Numbered from the stretch's first letter, positions 1 to 10,212 are shown. The stretch: DNA of 64,000 bases from Limnoperna fortunei (GCA_944474755.1 OX104112.1:83651756-83715755), one strand, 5' to 3'. Translations and numbers: made by a program. The notes: generated by a model from the sequence alone, not told the origin.

Positions 1-26
1 TCATCTACTAACCTCAATGGGCCGGT

Positions 27-38
27 TAGCTCAGTTGG
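27..38 (+). promoter_or_regulatory. A box, internal Pol III promoter (copy 1; repeated in every copy)
   Basis: TAGCTCAGTTGG fits the eukaryotic A-box consensus TRGCNNAGYNGG at every position. It overlaps the D arm. In other copies it lies 7 bp after the tRNA start. Copy 79 has AGTT duplicated here, inside the region of poor sequence quality. Confidence 0.9.
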
Positions 39-71
39 TTAGAGCGTCGTGCTAATAACGCGAAGGCCGTG

Positions 72-82
72 GGTTCGATCCC
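72..82 (+). promoter_or_regulatory. B box, internal Pol III promoter (copy 1; repeated in every copy)
   Basis: GGTTCGATCCC fits the TFIIIC-bound B-box consensus GGTTCGANNCC and overlaps the T arm. Variants are G57A in copy 3, C61T in copy 32, and A58G in copies 120 and 137. A58G hits a nearly invariant base. Confidence 0.9.
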
Positions 83-98
83 CACACTGGCCATATAG

Positions 99-110
99 TT
101 TTGTTGTTTT
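99..110 (+). terminator. Pol III oligo-T terminator, two TTTT tracts (copy 1; repeated in every copy)
   Basis: Two TTTT tracts lie 5 and 13 bases after the last tRNA base. Four T residues are the usual minimum stop for animal RNA polymerase III, so the second tract can act as backup. In copies 122, 143, 144 and 149 the first tract is GTTT. The mobile element after copy 147 inserted into this region and duplicated TTTGTT. Confidence 0.8.
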
Positions 111-184
111 CTCCAATATCTTTTTAAAAAGACACGAACTACCAAACCAGTCTAATGTCCGTCTGAGAATAGTATTCCCGATGA

Positions 185-200
185 AGAGATGCAAATCTCT
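185..200 (+). other. Spacer hairpin with GCAA tetraloop, overlapping an octamer-like ATGCAAAT
   Basis: AGAGAT, then GCAA, then ATCTCT make a perfect 6-bp stem closed by a GNRA-type loop, present in every unit. The central ATGCAAAT (189-196) matches the POU/Oct octamer found in distal elements of some snRNA genes. Either reading is speculative. The sequence shows only the symmetry and its conservation, and in a homogenised satellite conservation is not evidence of function. Confidence 0.35.
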
Positions 201-337
201 ACGGTTTACTGTAAATCCGTTTTGCTAACAAGAATGTCGATTTCTCTCCCCATTTGATATTTATTCATAAACAAAGTGCTAGGGTGTGCTTTCAGTATAA
301 ACTAACACATTTTCACCTCAGCGGACGTCACATAAAT

Positions 338-356
338 ATAAACTGCTGTAGTTTAT
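338..356 (+). other. Spacer inverted repeat ATAAACT / AGTTTAT
   Basis: A perfect 7-bp inverted repeat around GCTGT lies 56-74 bp before each downstream tRNA. Variants at 36052 (arm) and 42316 (loop) each alter one unit. It may be incidental in AT-rich sequence or a protein-binding site. Confidence 0.3.
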
Positions 357-375
357 CCCGACGTTGTTGAGAAGG

Positions 376-385
376 TTTAAATATA
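376..385 (+). promoter_or_regulatory. TATA-like element upstream of the tRNA (shown for copy 2)
   Basis: TTTAAATATA lies 36 to 27 bp before the start of copy 2, and at the same place before other copies. AT-rich TATA-like boxes at this distance help place TFIIIB at tRNA genes in several eukaryotes. That role is inferred here from position and composition only. Confidence 0.45.
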
Positions 386-411
386 GTTAATTTCATCTAC
401 TAACCTCAATG

Positions 412-485
412 GGCCGGTTAGCTCAGTTGGTTAGAGCGTCGTGCTAATAACGCGAAGGCCGTGGGTTCGATCCCCACACTGGCCA
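412..485 (+). tRNA. tRNA-Ile-AAT: tRNA-Ile(AAT), copy 2
   Basis: Consensus sequence. Spacer C at 723. Confidence 0.97.
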
Positions 486-803
486 TATAGTTTTGTTGTT
501 TTCTCCAATATCTTTTTAAAAAGACACGAACTACCAAACCAGTCTAATGTCCGTCTGAGAATAGTATTCCCGATGAAGAGATGCAAATCTCTACGGTTTA
601 CTGTAAATCCGTTTTGCTAACAAGAATGTCGATTTCTCTCCCCATTTGATATTTATTCATAAACAAAGTGCTAGGGTGTGCTTTCAGTATAAACTAACAC
701 ATTTTCACCTCAGCGGACGTCACATAAATATAAACTGCTGTAGTTTATCCCGACGTTGTTGAGAAGGTTTAAATATAGTTAATTTCATCTACTAACCTCA
801 ATG

Positions 804-877
804 GGCCGGTTAGCTCAGTTGGTTAGAGCGTCGTGCTAATAACGCGAAGGCCGTGGGTTCAATCCCCACACTGGCCA
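804..877 (+). tRNA. tRNA-Ile-AAT: tRNA-Ile(AAT), copy 3, G57A variant
   Basis: The T loop reads TTCAATC because of G to A at 861 (tRNA position 57). A purine is kept, so the fold should hold, but the base lies in the B box. Spacer C at 1115. Confidence 0.95.
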
Positions 878-1195
878 TATAGTTTTGTTGTTTTCTCCAA
901 TATCTTTTTAAAAAGACACGAACTACCAAACCAGTCTAATGTCCGTCTGAGAATAGTATTCCCGATGAAGAGATGCAAATCTCTACGGTTTACTGTAAAT
1001 CCGTTTTGCTAACAAGAATGTCGATTTCTCTCCCCATTTGATATTTATTCATAAACAAAGTGCTAGGGTGTGCTTTCAGTATAAACTAACACATTTTCAC
1101 CTCAGCGGACGTCACATAAATATAAACTGCTGTAGTTTATCCCGACGTTGTTGAGAAGGTTTAAATATAGTTAATTTCATCTACTAACCTCAATG

Positions 1196-1269
1196 GGCCG
1201 GTTAGCTCAGTTGGTTAGAGCGTCGTGCTAATAACGCGAAGGCCGTGGGTTCGATCCCCACACTGGCCA
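1196..1269 (+). tRNA. tRNA-Ile-AAT: tRNA-Ile(AAT), copy 4
   Basis: Consensus sequence. Spacer C at 1507. Confidence 0.97.
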
Positions 1270-1587
1270 TATAGTTTTGTTGTTTTCTCCAATATCTTTT
1301 TAAAAAGACACGAACTACCAAACCAGTCTAATGTCCGTCTGAGAATAGTATTCCCGATGAAGAGATGCAAATCTCTACGGTTTACTGTAAATCCGTTTTG
1401 CTAACAAGAATGTCGATTTCTCTCCCCATTTGATATTTATTCATAAACAAAGTGCTAGGGTGTGCTTTCAGTATAAACTAACACATTTTCACCTCAGCGG
1501 ACGTCACATAAATATAAACTGCTGTAGTTTATCCCGACGTTGTTGAGAAGGTTTAAATATAGTTAATTTCATCTACTAACCTCAATG

Positions 1588-1661
1588 GGCCGGTTAGCTC
1601 AGTTGGTTAGAGCGTCGTGCTAATAACGCGAAGGCCGTGGGTTCGATCCCCACACTGGCCA
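1588..1661 (+). tRNA. tRNA-Ile-AAT: tRNA-Ile(AAT), copy 5
   Basis: Consensus sequence. The spacer has a private A to G at 1799, and C at 1899. Confidence 0.97.
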
Positions 1662-1979
1662 TATAGTTTTGTTGTTTTCTCCAATATCTTTTTAAAAAGA
1701 CACGAACTACCAAACCAGTCTAATGTCCGTCTGAGAATAGTATTCCCGATGAAGAGATGCAAATCTCTACGGTTTACTGTAAATCCGTTTTGCTAACAGG
1801 AATGTCGATTTCTCTCCCCATTTGATATTTATTCATAAACAAAGTGCTAGGGTGTGCTTTCAGTATAAACTAACACATTTTCACCTCAGCGGACGTCACA
1901 TAAATATAAACTGCTGTAGTTTATCCCGACGTTGTTGAGAAGGTTTAAATATAGTTAATTTCATCTACTAACCTCAATG

Positions 1980-2053
1980 GGCCGGTTAGCTCAGTTGGTT
2001 AGAGCGTCGTGCTAATAACGCGAAGGCCGTGGGTTCGATCCCCACACTGGCCA
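1980..2053 (+). tRNA. tRNA-Ile-AAT: tRNA-Ile(AAT), copy 6
   Basis: Consensus sequence. Spacer T at 2291, the first T in the array. Confidence 0.97.
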
Positions 2054-2371
2054 TATAGTTTTGTTGTTTTCTCCAATATCTTTTTAAAAAGACACGAACT
2101 ACCAAACCAGTCTAATGTCCGTCTGAGAATAGTATTCCCGATGAAGAGATGCAAATCTCTACGGTTTACTGTAAATCCGTTTTGCTAACAAGAATGTCGA
2201 TTTCTCTCCCCATTTGATATTTATTCATAAACAAAGTGCTAGGGTGTGCTTTCAGTATAAACTAACACATTTTCACCTCAGCGGACGTCATATAAATATA
2301 AACTGCTGTAGTTTATCCCGACGTTGTTGAGAAGGTTTAAATATAGTTAATTTCATCTACTAACCTCAATG

Positions 2372-2445
2372 GGCCGGTTAGCTCAGTTGGTTAGAGCGTC
2401 GTGCTAATAACGCGAAGGCCGTGGGTTCGATCCCCACACTGGCCA
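2372..2445 (+). tRNA. tRNA-Ile-AAT: tRNA-Ile(AAT), copy 7
   Basis: Consensus sequence. Spacer C at 2683. Confidence 0.97.
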
Positions 2446-2763
2446 TATAGTTTTGTTGTTTTCTCCAATATCTTTTTAAAAAGACACGAACTACCAAACC
2501 AGTCTAATGTCCGTCTGAGAATAGTATTCCCGATGAAGAGATGCAAATCTCTACGGTTTACTGTAAATCCGTTTTGCTAACAAGAATGTCGATTTCTCTC
2601 CCCATTTGATATTTATTCATAAACAAAGTGCTAGGGTGTGCTTTCAGTATAAACTAACACATTTTCACCTCAGCGGACGTCACATAAATATAAACTGCTG
2701 TAGTTTATCCCGACGTTGTTGAGAAGGTTTAAATATAGTTAATTTCATCTACTAACCTCAATG

Positions 2764-2837
2764 GGCCGGTTAGCTCAGTTGGTTAGAGCGTCGTGCTAAT
2801 AACGCGAAGGCCGTGGGTTCGATCCCCACACTGGCCA
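2764..2837 (+). tRNA. tRNA-Ile-AAT: tRNA-Ile(AAT), copy 8
   Basis: Consensus sequence. Spacer C at 3075. Confidence 0.97.
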
Positions 2838-3155
2838 TATAGTTTTGTTGTTTTCTCCAATATCTTTTTAAAAAGACACGAACTACCAAACCAGTCTAAT
2901 GTCCGTCTGAGAATAGTATTCCCGATGAAGAGATGCAAATCTCTACGGTTTACTGTAAATCCGTTTTGCTAACAAGAATGTCGATTTCTCTCCCCATTTG
3001 ATATTTATTCATAAACAAAGTGCTAGGGTGTGCTTTCAGTATAAACTAACACATTTTCACCTCAGCGGACGTCACATAAATATAAACTGCTGTAGTTTAT
3101 CCCGACGTTGTTGAGAAGGTTTAAATATAGTTAATTTCATCTACTAACCTCAATG

Positions 3156-3229
3156 GGCCGGTTAGCTCAGTTGGTTAGAGCGTCGTGCTAATAACGCGAA
3201 GGCCGTGGGTTCGATCCCCACACTGGCCA
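3156..3229 (+). tRNA. tRNA-Ile-AAT: tRNA-Ile(AAT), copy 9
   Basis: Consensus sequence. Spacer C at 3467. Confidence 0.97.
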
Positions 3230-3547
3230 TATAGTTTTGTTGTTTTCTCCAATATCTTTTTAAAAAGACACGAACTACCAAACCAGTCTAATGTCCGTCT
3301 GAGAATAGTATTCCCGATGAAGAGATGCAAATCTCTACGGTTTACTGTAAATCCGTTTTGCTAACAAGAATGTCGATTTCTCTCCCCATTTGATATTTAT
3401 TCATAAACAAAGTGCTAGGGTGTGCTTTCAGTATAAACTAACACATTTTCACCTCAGCGGACGTCACATAAATATAAACTGCTGTAGTTTATCCCGACGT
3501 TGTTGAGAAGGTTTAAATATAGTTAATTTCATCTACTAACCTCAATG

Positions 3548-3621
3548 GGCCGGTTAGCTCAGTTGGTTAGAGCGTCGTGCTAATAACGCGAAGGCCGTGG
3601 GTTCGATCCCCACACTGGCCA
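3548..3621 (+). tRNA. tRNA-Ile-AAT: tRNA-Ile(AAT), copy 10
   Basis: Consensus sequence. Spacer T at 3859. Confidence 0.97.
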
Positions 3622-3939
3622 TATAGTTTTGTTGTTTTCTCCAATATCTTTTTAAAAAGACACGAACTACCAAACCAGTCTAATGTCCGTCTGAGAATAG
3701 TATTCCCGATGAAGAGATGCAAATCTCTACGGTTTACTGTAAATCCGTTTTGCTAACAAGAATGTCGATTTCTCTCCCCATTTGATATTTATTCATAAAC
3801 AAAGTGCTAGGGTGTGCTTTCAGTATAAACTAACACATTTTCACCTCAGCGGACGTCATATAAATATAAACTGCTGTAGTTTATCCCGACGTTGTTGAGA
3901 AGGTTTAAATATAGTTAATTTCATCTACTAACCTCAATG

Positions 3940-4013
3940 GGCCGGTTAGCTCAGTTGGTTAGAGCGTCGTGCTAATAACGCGAAGGCCGTGGGTTCGATC
4001 CCCACACTGGCCA
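3940..4013 (+). tRNA. tRNA-Ile-AAT: tRNA-Ile(AAT), copy 11
   Basis: Consensus sequence. Spacer C at 4251. Confidence 0.97.
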
Positions 4014-4331
4014 TATAGTTTTGTTGTTTTCTCCAATATCTTTTTAAAAAGACACGAACTACCAAACCAGTCTAATGTCCGTCTGAGAATAGTATTCCCG
4101 ATGAAGAGATGCAAATCTCTACGGTTTACTGTAAATCCGTTTTGCTAACAAGAATGTCGATTTCTCTCCCCATTTGATATTTATTCATAAACAAAGTGCT
4201 AGGGTGTGCTTTCAGTATAAACTAACACATTTTCACCTCAGCGGACGTCACATAAATATAAACTGCTGTAGTTTATCCCGACGTTGTTGAGAAGGTTTAA
4301 ATATAGTTAATTTCATCTACTAACCTCAATG

Positions 4332-4405
4332 GGCCGGTTAGCTCAGTTGGTTAGAGCGTCGTGCTAATAACGCGAAGGCCGTGGGTTCGATCCCCACACT
4401 GGCCA
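4332..4405 (+). tRNA. tRNA-Ile-AAT: tRNA-Ile(AAT), copy 12
   Basis: Consensus sequence. Spacer C at 4643. Confidence 0.97.
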
Positions 4406-4723
4406 TATAGTTTTGTTGTTTTCTCCAATATCTTTTTAAAAAGACACGAACTACCAAACCAGTCTAATGTCCGTCTGAGAATAGTATTCCCGATGAAGAG
4501 ATGCAAATCTCTACGGTTTACTGTAAATCCGTTTTGCTAACAAGAATGTCGATTTCTCTCCCCATTTGATATTTATTCATAAACAAAGTGCTAGGGTGTG
4601 CTTTCAGTATAAACTAACACATTTTCACCTCAGCGGACGTCACATAAATATAAACTGCTGTAGTTTATCCCGACGTTGTTGAGAAGGTTTAAATATAGTT
4701 AATTTCATCTACTAACCTCAATG

Positions 4724-4797
4724 GGCCGGTTAGCTCAGTTGGTTAGAGCGTCGTGCTAATAACGCGAAGGCCGTGGGTTCGATCCCCACACTGGCCA
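4724..4797 (+). tRNA. tRNA-Ile-AAT: tRNA-Ile(AAT), copy 13
   Basis: Consensus sequence. Spacer C at 5035. Confidence 0.97.
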
Positions 4798-5115
4798 TAT
4801 AGTTTTGTTGTTTTCTCCAATATCTTTTTAAAAAGACACGAACTACCAAACCAGTCTAATGTCCGTCTGAGAATAGTATTCCCGATGAAGAGATGCAAAT
4901 CTCTACGGTTTACTGTAAATCCGTTTTGCTAACAAGAATGTCGATTTCTCTCCCCATTTGATATTTATTCATAAACAAAGTGCTAGGGTGTGCTTTCAGT
5001 ATAAACTAACACATTTTCACCTCAGCGGACGTCACATAAATATAAACTGCTGTAGTTTATCCCGACGTTGTTGAGAAGGTTTAAATATAGTTAATTTCAT
5101 CTACTAACCTCAATG

Positions 5116-5189
5116 GGCCGGTTAGCTCAGTTGGTTAGAGCGTCGTGCTAATAACGCGAAGGCCGTGGGTTCGATCCCCACACTGGCCA
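5116..5189 (+). tRNA. tRNA-Ile-AAT: tRNA-Ile(AAT), copy 14
   Basis: Consensus sequence. Spacer T at 5427. Confidence 0.97.
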
Positions 5190-5507
5190 TATAGTTTTGT
5201 TGTTTTCTCCAATATCTTTTTAAAAAGACACGAACTACCAAACCAGTCTAATGTCCGTCTGAGAATAGTATTCCCGATGAAGAGATGCAAATCTCTACGG
5301 TTTACTGTAAATCCGTTTTGCTAACAAGAATGTCGATTTCTCTCCCCATTTGATATTTATTCATAAACAAAGTGCTAGGGTGTGCTTTCAGTATAAACTA
5401 ACACATTTTCACCTCAGCGGACGTCATATAAATATAAACTGCTGTAGTTTATCCCGACGTTGTTGAGAAGGTTTAAATATAGTTAATTTCATCTACTAAC
5501 CTCAATG

Positions 5508-5581
5508 GGCCGGTTAGCTCAGTTGGTTAGAGCGTCGTGCTAATAACGCGAAGGCCGTGGGTTCGATCCCCACACTGGCCA
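5508..5581 (+). tRNA. tRNA-Ile-AAT: tRNA-Ile(AAT), copy 15
   Basis: Consensus sequence. Spacer C at 5819. Confidence 0.97.
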
Positions 5582-5899
5582 TATAGTTTTGTTGTTTTCT
5601 CCAATATCTTTTTAAAAAGACACGAACTACCAAACCAGTCTAATGTCCGTCTGAGAATAGTATTCCCGATGAAGAGATGCAAATCTCTACGGTTTACTGT
5701 AAATCCGTTTTGCTAACAAGAATGTCGATTTCTCTCCCCATTTGATATTTATTCATAAACAAAGTGCTAGGGTGTGCTTTCAGTATAAACTAACACATTT
5801 TCACCTCAGCGGACGTCACATAAATATAAACTGCTGTAGTTTATCCCGACGTTGTTGAGAAGGTTTAAATATAGTTAATTTCATCTACTAACCTCAATG

Positions 5900-5973
5900 G
5901 GCCGGTTAGCTCAGTTGGTTAGAGCGTCGTGCTAATAACGCGAAGGCCGTGGGTTCGATCCCCACACTGGCCA
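5900..5973 (+). tRNA. tRNA-Ile-AAT: tRNA-Ile(AAT), copy 16
   Basis: Consensus sequence. Spacer C at 6211. Confidence 0.97.
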
Positions 5974-6291
5974 TATAGTTTTGTTGTTTTCTCCAATATC
6001 TTTTTAAAAAGACACGAACTACCAAACCAGTCTAATGTCCGTCTGAGAATAGTATTCCCGATGAAGAGATGCAAATCTCTACGGTTTACTGTAAATCCGT
6101 TTTGCTAACAAGAATGTCGATTTCTCTCCCCATTTGATATTTATTCATAAACAAAGTGCTAGGGTGTGCTTTCAGTATAAACTAACACATTTTCACCTCA
6201 GCGGACGTCACATAAATATAAACTGCTGTAGTTTATCCCGACGTTGTTGAGAAGGTTTAAATATAGTTAATTTCATCTACTAACCTCAATG

Positions 6292-6365
6292 GGCCGGTTA
6301 GCTCAGTTGGTTAGAGCGTCGTGCTAATAACGCGAAGGCCGTGGGTTCGATCCCCACACTGGCCA
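6292..6365 (+). tRNA. tRNA-Ile-AAT: tRNA-Ile(AAT), copy 17
   Basis: Consensus sequence. The second terminator tract has one extra T (near 6380), making this unit 393 bp. Spacer C at 6604. Confidence 0.97.
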
Positions 6366-6684
6366 TATAGTTTTGTTGTTTTTCTCCAATATCTTTTTAA
6401 AAAGACACGAACTACCAAACCAGTCTAATGTCCGTCTGAGAATAGTATTCCCGATGAAGAGATGCAAATCTCTACGGTTTACTGTAAATCCGTTTTGCTA
6501 ACAAGAATGTCGATTTCTCTCCCCATTTGATATTTATTCATAAACAAAGTGCTAGGGTGTGCTTTCAGTATAAACTAACACATTTTCACCTCAGCGGACG
6601 TCACATAAATATAAACTGCTGTAGTTTATCCCGACGTTGTTGAGAAGGTTTAAATATAGTTAATTTCATCTACTAACCTCAATG

Positions 6685-6758
6685 GGCCGGTTAGCTCAGT
6701 TGGTTAGAGCGTCGTGCTAATAACGCGAAGGCCGTGGGTTCGATCCCCACACTGGCCA
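6685..6758 (+). tRNA. tRNA-Ile-AAT: tRNA-Ile(AAT), copy 18
   Basis: Consensus sequence. Spacer T at 6996. Confidence 0.97.
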
Positions 6759-7076
6759 TATAGTTTTGTTGTTTTCTCCAATATCTTTTTAAAAAGACAC
6801 GAACTACCAAACCAGTCTAATGTCCGTCTGAGAATAGTATTCCCGATGAAGAGATGCAAATCTCTACGGTTTACTGTAAATCCGTTTTGCTAACAAGAAT
6901 GTCGATTTCTCTCCCCATTTGATATTTATTCATAAACAAAGTGCTAGGGTGTGCTTTCAGTATAAACTAACACATTTTCACCTCAGCGGACGTCATATAA
7001 ATATAAACTGCTGTAGTTTATCCCGACGTTGTTGAGAAGGTTTAAATATAGTTAATTTCATCTACTAACCTCAATG

Positions 7077-7150
7077 GGCCGGTTAGCTCAGTTGGTTAGA
7101 GCGTCGTGCTAATAACGCGAAGGCCGTGGGTTCGATCCCCACACTGGCCA
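7077..7150 (+). tRNA. tRNA-Ile-AAT: tRNA-Ile(AAT), copy 19
   Basis: Consensus sequence. Spacer C at 7388. Confidence 0.97.
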
Positions 7151-7468
7151 TATAGTTTTGTTGTTTTCTCCAATATCTTTTTAAAAAGACACGAACTACC
7201 AAACCAGTCTAATGTCCGTCTGAGAATAGTATTCCCGATGAAGAGATGCAAATCTCTACGGTTTACTGTAAATCCGTTTTGCTAACAAGAATGTCGATTT
7301 CTCTCCCCATTTGATATTTATTCATAAACAAAGTGCTAGGGTGTGCTTTCAGTATAAACTAACACATTTTCACCTCAGCGGACGTCACATAAATATAAAC
7401 TGCTGTAGTTTATCCCGACGTTGTTGAGAAGGTTTAAATATAGTTAATTTCATCTACTAACCTCAATG

Positions 7469-7542
7469 GGCCGGTTAGCTCAGTTGGTTAGAGCGTCGTG
7501 CTAATAACGCGAAGGCCGTGGGTTCGATCCCCACACTGGCCA
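7469..7542 (+). tRNA. tRNA-Ile-AAT: tRNA-Ile(AAT), copy 20
   Basis: Consensus sequence. Spacer C at 7780. Confidence 0.97.
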
Positions 7543-7860
7543 TATAGTTTTGTTGTTTTCTCCAATATCTTTTTAAAAAGACACGAACTACCAAACCAGT
7601 CTAATGTCCGTCTGAGAATAGTATTCCCGATGAAGAGATGCAAATCTCTACGGTTTACTGTAAATCCGTTTTGCTAACAAGAATGTCGATTTCTCTCCCC
7701 ATTTGATATTTATTCATAAACAAAGTGCTAGGGTGTGCTTTCAGTATAAACTAACACATTTTCACCTCAGCGGACGTCACATAAATATAAACTGCTGTAG
7801 TTTATCCCGACGTTGTTGAGAAGGTTTAAATATAGTTAATTTCATCTACTAACCTCAATG

Positions 7861-7934
7861 GGCCGGTTAGCTCAGTTGGTTAGAGCGTCGTGCTAATAAC
7901 GCGAAGGCCGTGGGTTCGATCCCCACACTGGCCA
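7861..7934 (+). tRNA. tRNA-Ile-AAT: tRNA-Ile(AAT), copy 21
   Basis: Consensus sequence. Spacer T at 8172. Confidence 0.97.
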
Positions 7935-8252
7935 TATAGTTTTGTTGTTTTCTCCAATATCTTTTTAAAAAGACACGAACTACCAAACCAGTCTAATGTC
8001 CGTCTGAGAATAGTATTCCCGATGAAGAGATGCAAATCTCTACGGTTTACTGTAAATCCGTTTTGCTAACAAGAATGTCGATTTCTCTCCCCATTTGATA
8101 TTTATTCATAAACAAAGTGCTAGGGTGTGCTTTCAGTATAAACTAACACATTTTCACCTCAGCGGACGTCATATAAATATAAACTGCTGTAGTTTATCCC
8201 GACGTTGTTGAGAAGGTTTAAATATAGTTAATTTCATCTACTAACCTCAATG

Positions 8253-8326
8253 GGCCGGTTAGCTCAGTTGGTTAGAGCGTCGTGCTAATAACGCGAAGGC
8301 CGTGGGTTCGATCCCCACACTGGCCA
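8253..8326 (+). tRNA. tRNA-Ile-AAT: tRNA-Ile(AAT), copy 22
   Basis: Consensus sequence. Spacer T at 8564. Confidence 0.97.
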
Positions 8327-8644
8327 TATAGTTTTGTTGTTTTCTCCAATATCTTTTTAAAAAGACACGAACTACCAAACCAGTCTAATGTCCGTCTGAG
8401 AATAGTATTCCCGATGAAGAGATGCAAATCTCTACGGTTTACTGTAAATCCGTTTTGCTAACAAGAATGTCGATTTCTCTCCCCATTTGATATTTATTCA
8501 TAAACAAAGTGCTAGGGTGTGCTTTCAGTATAAACTAACACATTTTCACCTCAGCGGACGTCATATAAATATAAACTGCTGTAGTTTATCCCGACGTTGT
8601 TGAGAAGGTTTAAATATAGTTAATTTCATCTACTAACCTCAATG

Positions 8645-8718
8645 GGCCGGTTAGCTCAGTTGGTTAGAGCGTCGTGCTAATAACGCGAAGGCCGTGGGTT
8701 CGATCCCCACACTGGCCA
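8645..8718 (+). tRNA. tRNA-Ile-AAT: tRNA-Ile(AAT), copy 23
   Basis: Consensus sequence. Spacer C at 8956. Confidence 0.97.
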
Positions 8719-9036
8719 TATAGTTTTGTTGTTTTCTCCAATATCTTTTTAAAAAGACACGAACTACCAAACCAGTCTAATGTCCGTCTGAGAATAGTAT
8801 TCCCGATGAAGAGATGCAAATCTCTACGGTTTACTGTAAATCCGTTTTGCTAACAAGAATGTCGATTTCTCTCCCCATTTGATATTTATTCATAAACAAA
8901 GTGCTAGGGTGTGCTTTCAGTATAAACTAACACATTTTCACCTCAGCGGACGTCACATAAATATAAACTGCTGTAGTTTATCCCGACGTTGTTGAGAAGG
9001 TTTAAATATAGTTAATTTCATCTACTAACCTCAATG

Positions 9037-9110
9037 GGCCGGTTAGCTCAGTTGGTTAGAGCGTCGTGCTAATAACGCGAAGGCCGTGGGTTCGATCCCC
9101 ACACTGGCCA
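9037..9110 (+). tRNA. tRNA-Ile-AAT: tRNA-Ile(AAT), copy 24
   Basis: Consensus sequence. Spacer C at 9348. Confidence 0.97.
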
Positions 9111-9428
9111 TATAGTTTTGTTGTTTTCTCCAATATCTTTTTAAAAAGACACGAACTACCAAACCAGTCTAATGTCCGTCTGAGAATAGTATTCCCGATG
9201 AAGAGATGCAAATCTCTACGGTTTACTGTAAATCCGTTTTGCTAACAAGAATGTCGATTTCTCTCCCCATTTGATATTTATTCATAAACAAAGTGCTAGG
9301 GTGTGCTTTCAGTATAAACTAACACATTTTCACCTCAGCGGACGTCACATAAATATAAACTGCTGTAGTTTATCCCGACGTTGTTGAGAAGGTTTAAATA
9401 TAGTTAATTTCATCTACTAACCTCAATG

Positions 9429-9502
9429 GGCCGGTTAGCTCAGTTGGTTAGAGCGTCGTGCTAATAACGCGAAGGCCGTGGGTTCGATCCCCACACTGGC
9501 CA
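9429..9502 (+). tRNA. tRNA-Ile-AAT: tRNA-Ile(AAT), copy 25
   Basis: Consensus sequence. Spacer T at 9740. Confidence 0.97.
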
Positions 9503-9820
9503 TATAGTTTTGTTGTTTTCTCCAATATCTTTTTAAAAAGACACGAACTACCAAACCAGTCTAATGTCCGTCTGAGAATAGTATTCCCGATGAAGAGATG
9601 CAAATCTCTACGGTTTACTGTAAATCCGTTTTGCTAACAAGAATGTCGATTTCTCTCCCCATTTGATATTTATTCATAAACAAAGTGCTAGGGTGTGCTT
9701 TCAGTATAAACTAACACATTTTCACCTCAGCGGACGTCATATAAATATAAACTGCTGTAGTTTATCCCGACGTTGTTGAGAAGGTTTAAATATAGTTAAT
9801 TTCATCTACTAACCTCAATG

Positions 9821-9894
9821 GGCCGGTTAGCTCAGTTGGTTAGAGCGTCGTGCTAATAACGCGAAGGCCGTGGGTTCGATCCCCACACTGGCCA
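9821..9894 (+). tRNA. tRNA-Ile-AAT: tRNA-Ile(AAT), copy 26
   Basis: Consensus sequence. Spacer T at 10132. Confidence 0.97.
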
Positions 9895-10212
9895 TATAGT
9901 TTTGTTGTTTTCTCCAATATCTTTTTAAAAAGACACGAACTACCAAACCAGTCTAATGTCCGTCTGAGAATAGTATTCCCGATGAAGAGATGCAAATCTC
10001 TACGGTTTACTGTAAATCCGTTTTGCTAACAAGAATGTCGATTTCTCTCCCCATTTGATATTTATTCATAAACAAAGTGCTAGGGTGTGCTTTCAGTATA
10101 AACTAACACATTTTCACCTCAGCGGACGTCATATAAATATAAACTGCTGTAGTTTATCCCGACGTTGTTGAGAAGGTTTAAATATAGTTAATTTCATCTA
10201 CTAACCTCAATG

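Larger units (their letters stand above)
20..93 (+). tRNA. tRNA-Ile-AAT: tRNA-Ile(AAT), copy 1, reference copy for the array
   Basis: The 74-nt gene folds as a full cloverleaf. The acceptor is GGCCGGT with ACTGGCC (one G-T pair) and discriminator A. The D stem is GCTC/GAGC. The anticodon stem is TCGTG/CGCGA (one T-G pair) around loop CTAATAA, anticodon AAT. The variable loop is AGGCC and the T stem GTGGG/CCCAC encloses TTCGATC. There is no intron and no encoded CCA. In eukaryotes A34 is deaminated to inosine, so this cytosolic tRNA would read AUU, AUC and AUA. It is expected to be made by RNA polymerase III from internal A and B boxes. The following spacer has C at 331. Confidence 0.98.
94..411 (+). 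repeat. Representative 318-bp inter-tRNA spacer
   Basis: This is the spacer after copy 1, and the same sequence recurs after every tRNA. In order it holds two TTTT tracts (99-102 and 107-110), a quasi-palindrome around CTTTTTAAAAAG (about 116-137), a 6-bp stem with a GCAA loop (185-200), the C/T polymorphic site (331) in an ACATAAATATAAAC context, a 7-bp inverted repeat (338-356), and a TATA-like TTTAAATATA (376-385). It has no credible reading frame and no second RNA gene I recognise. The other spacers are not listed separately because they are copies of this one. Confidence 0.9.
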
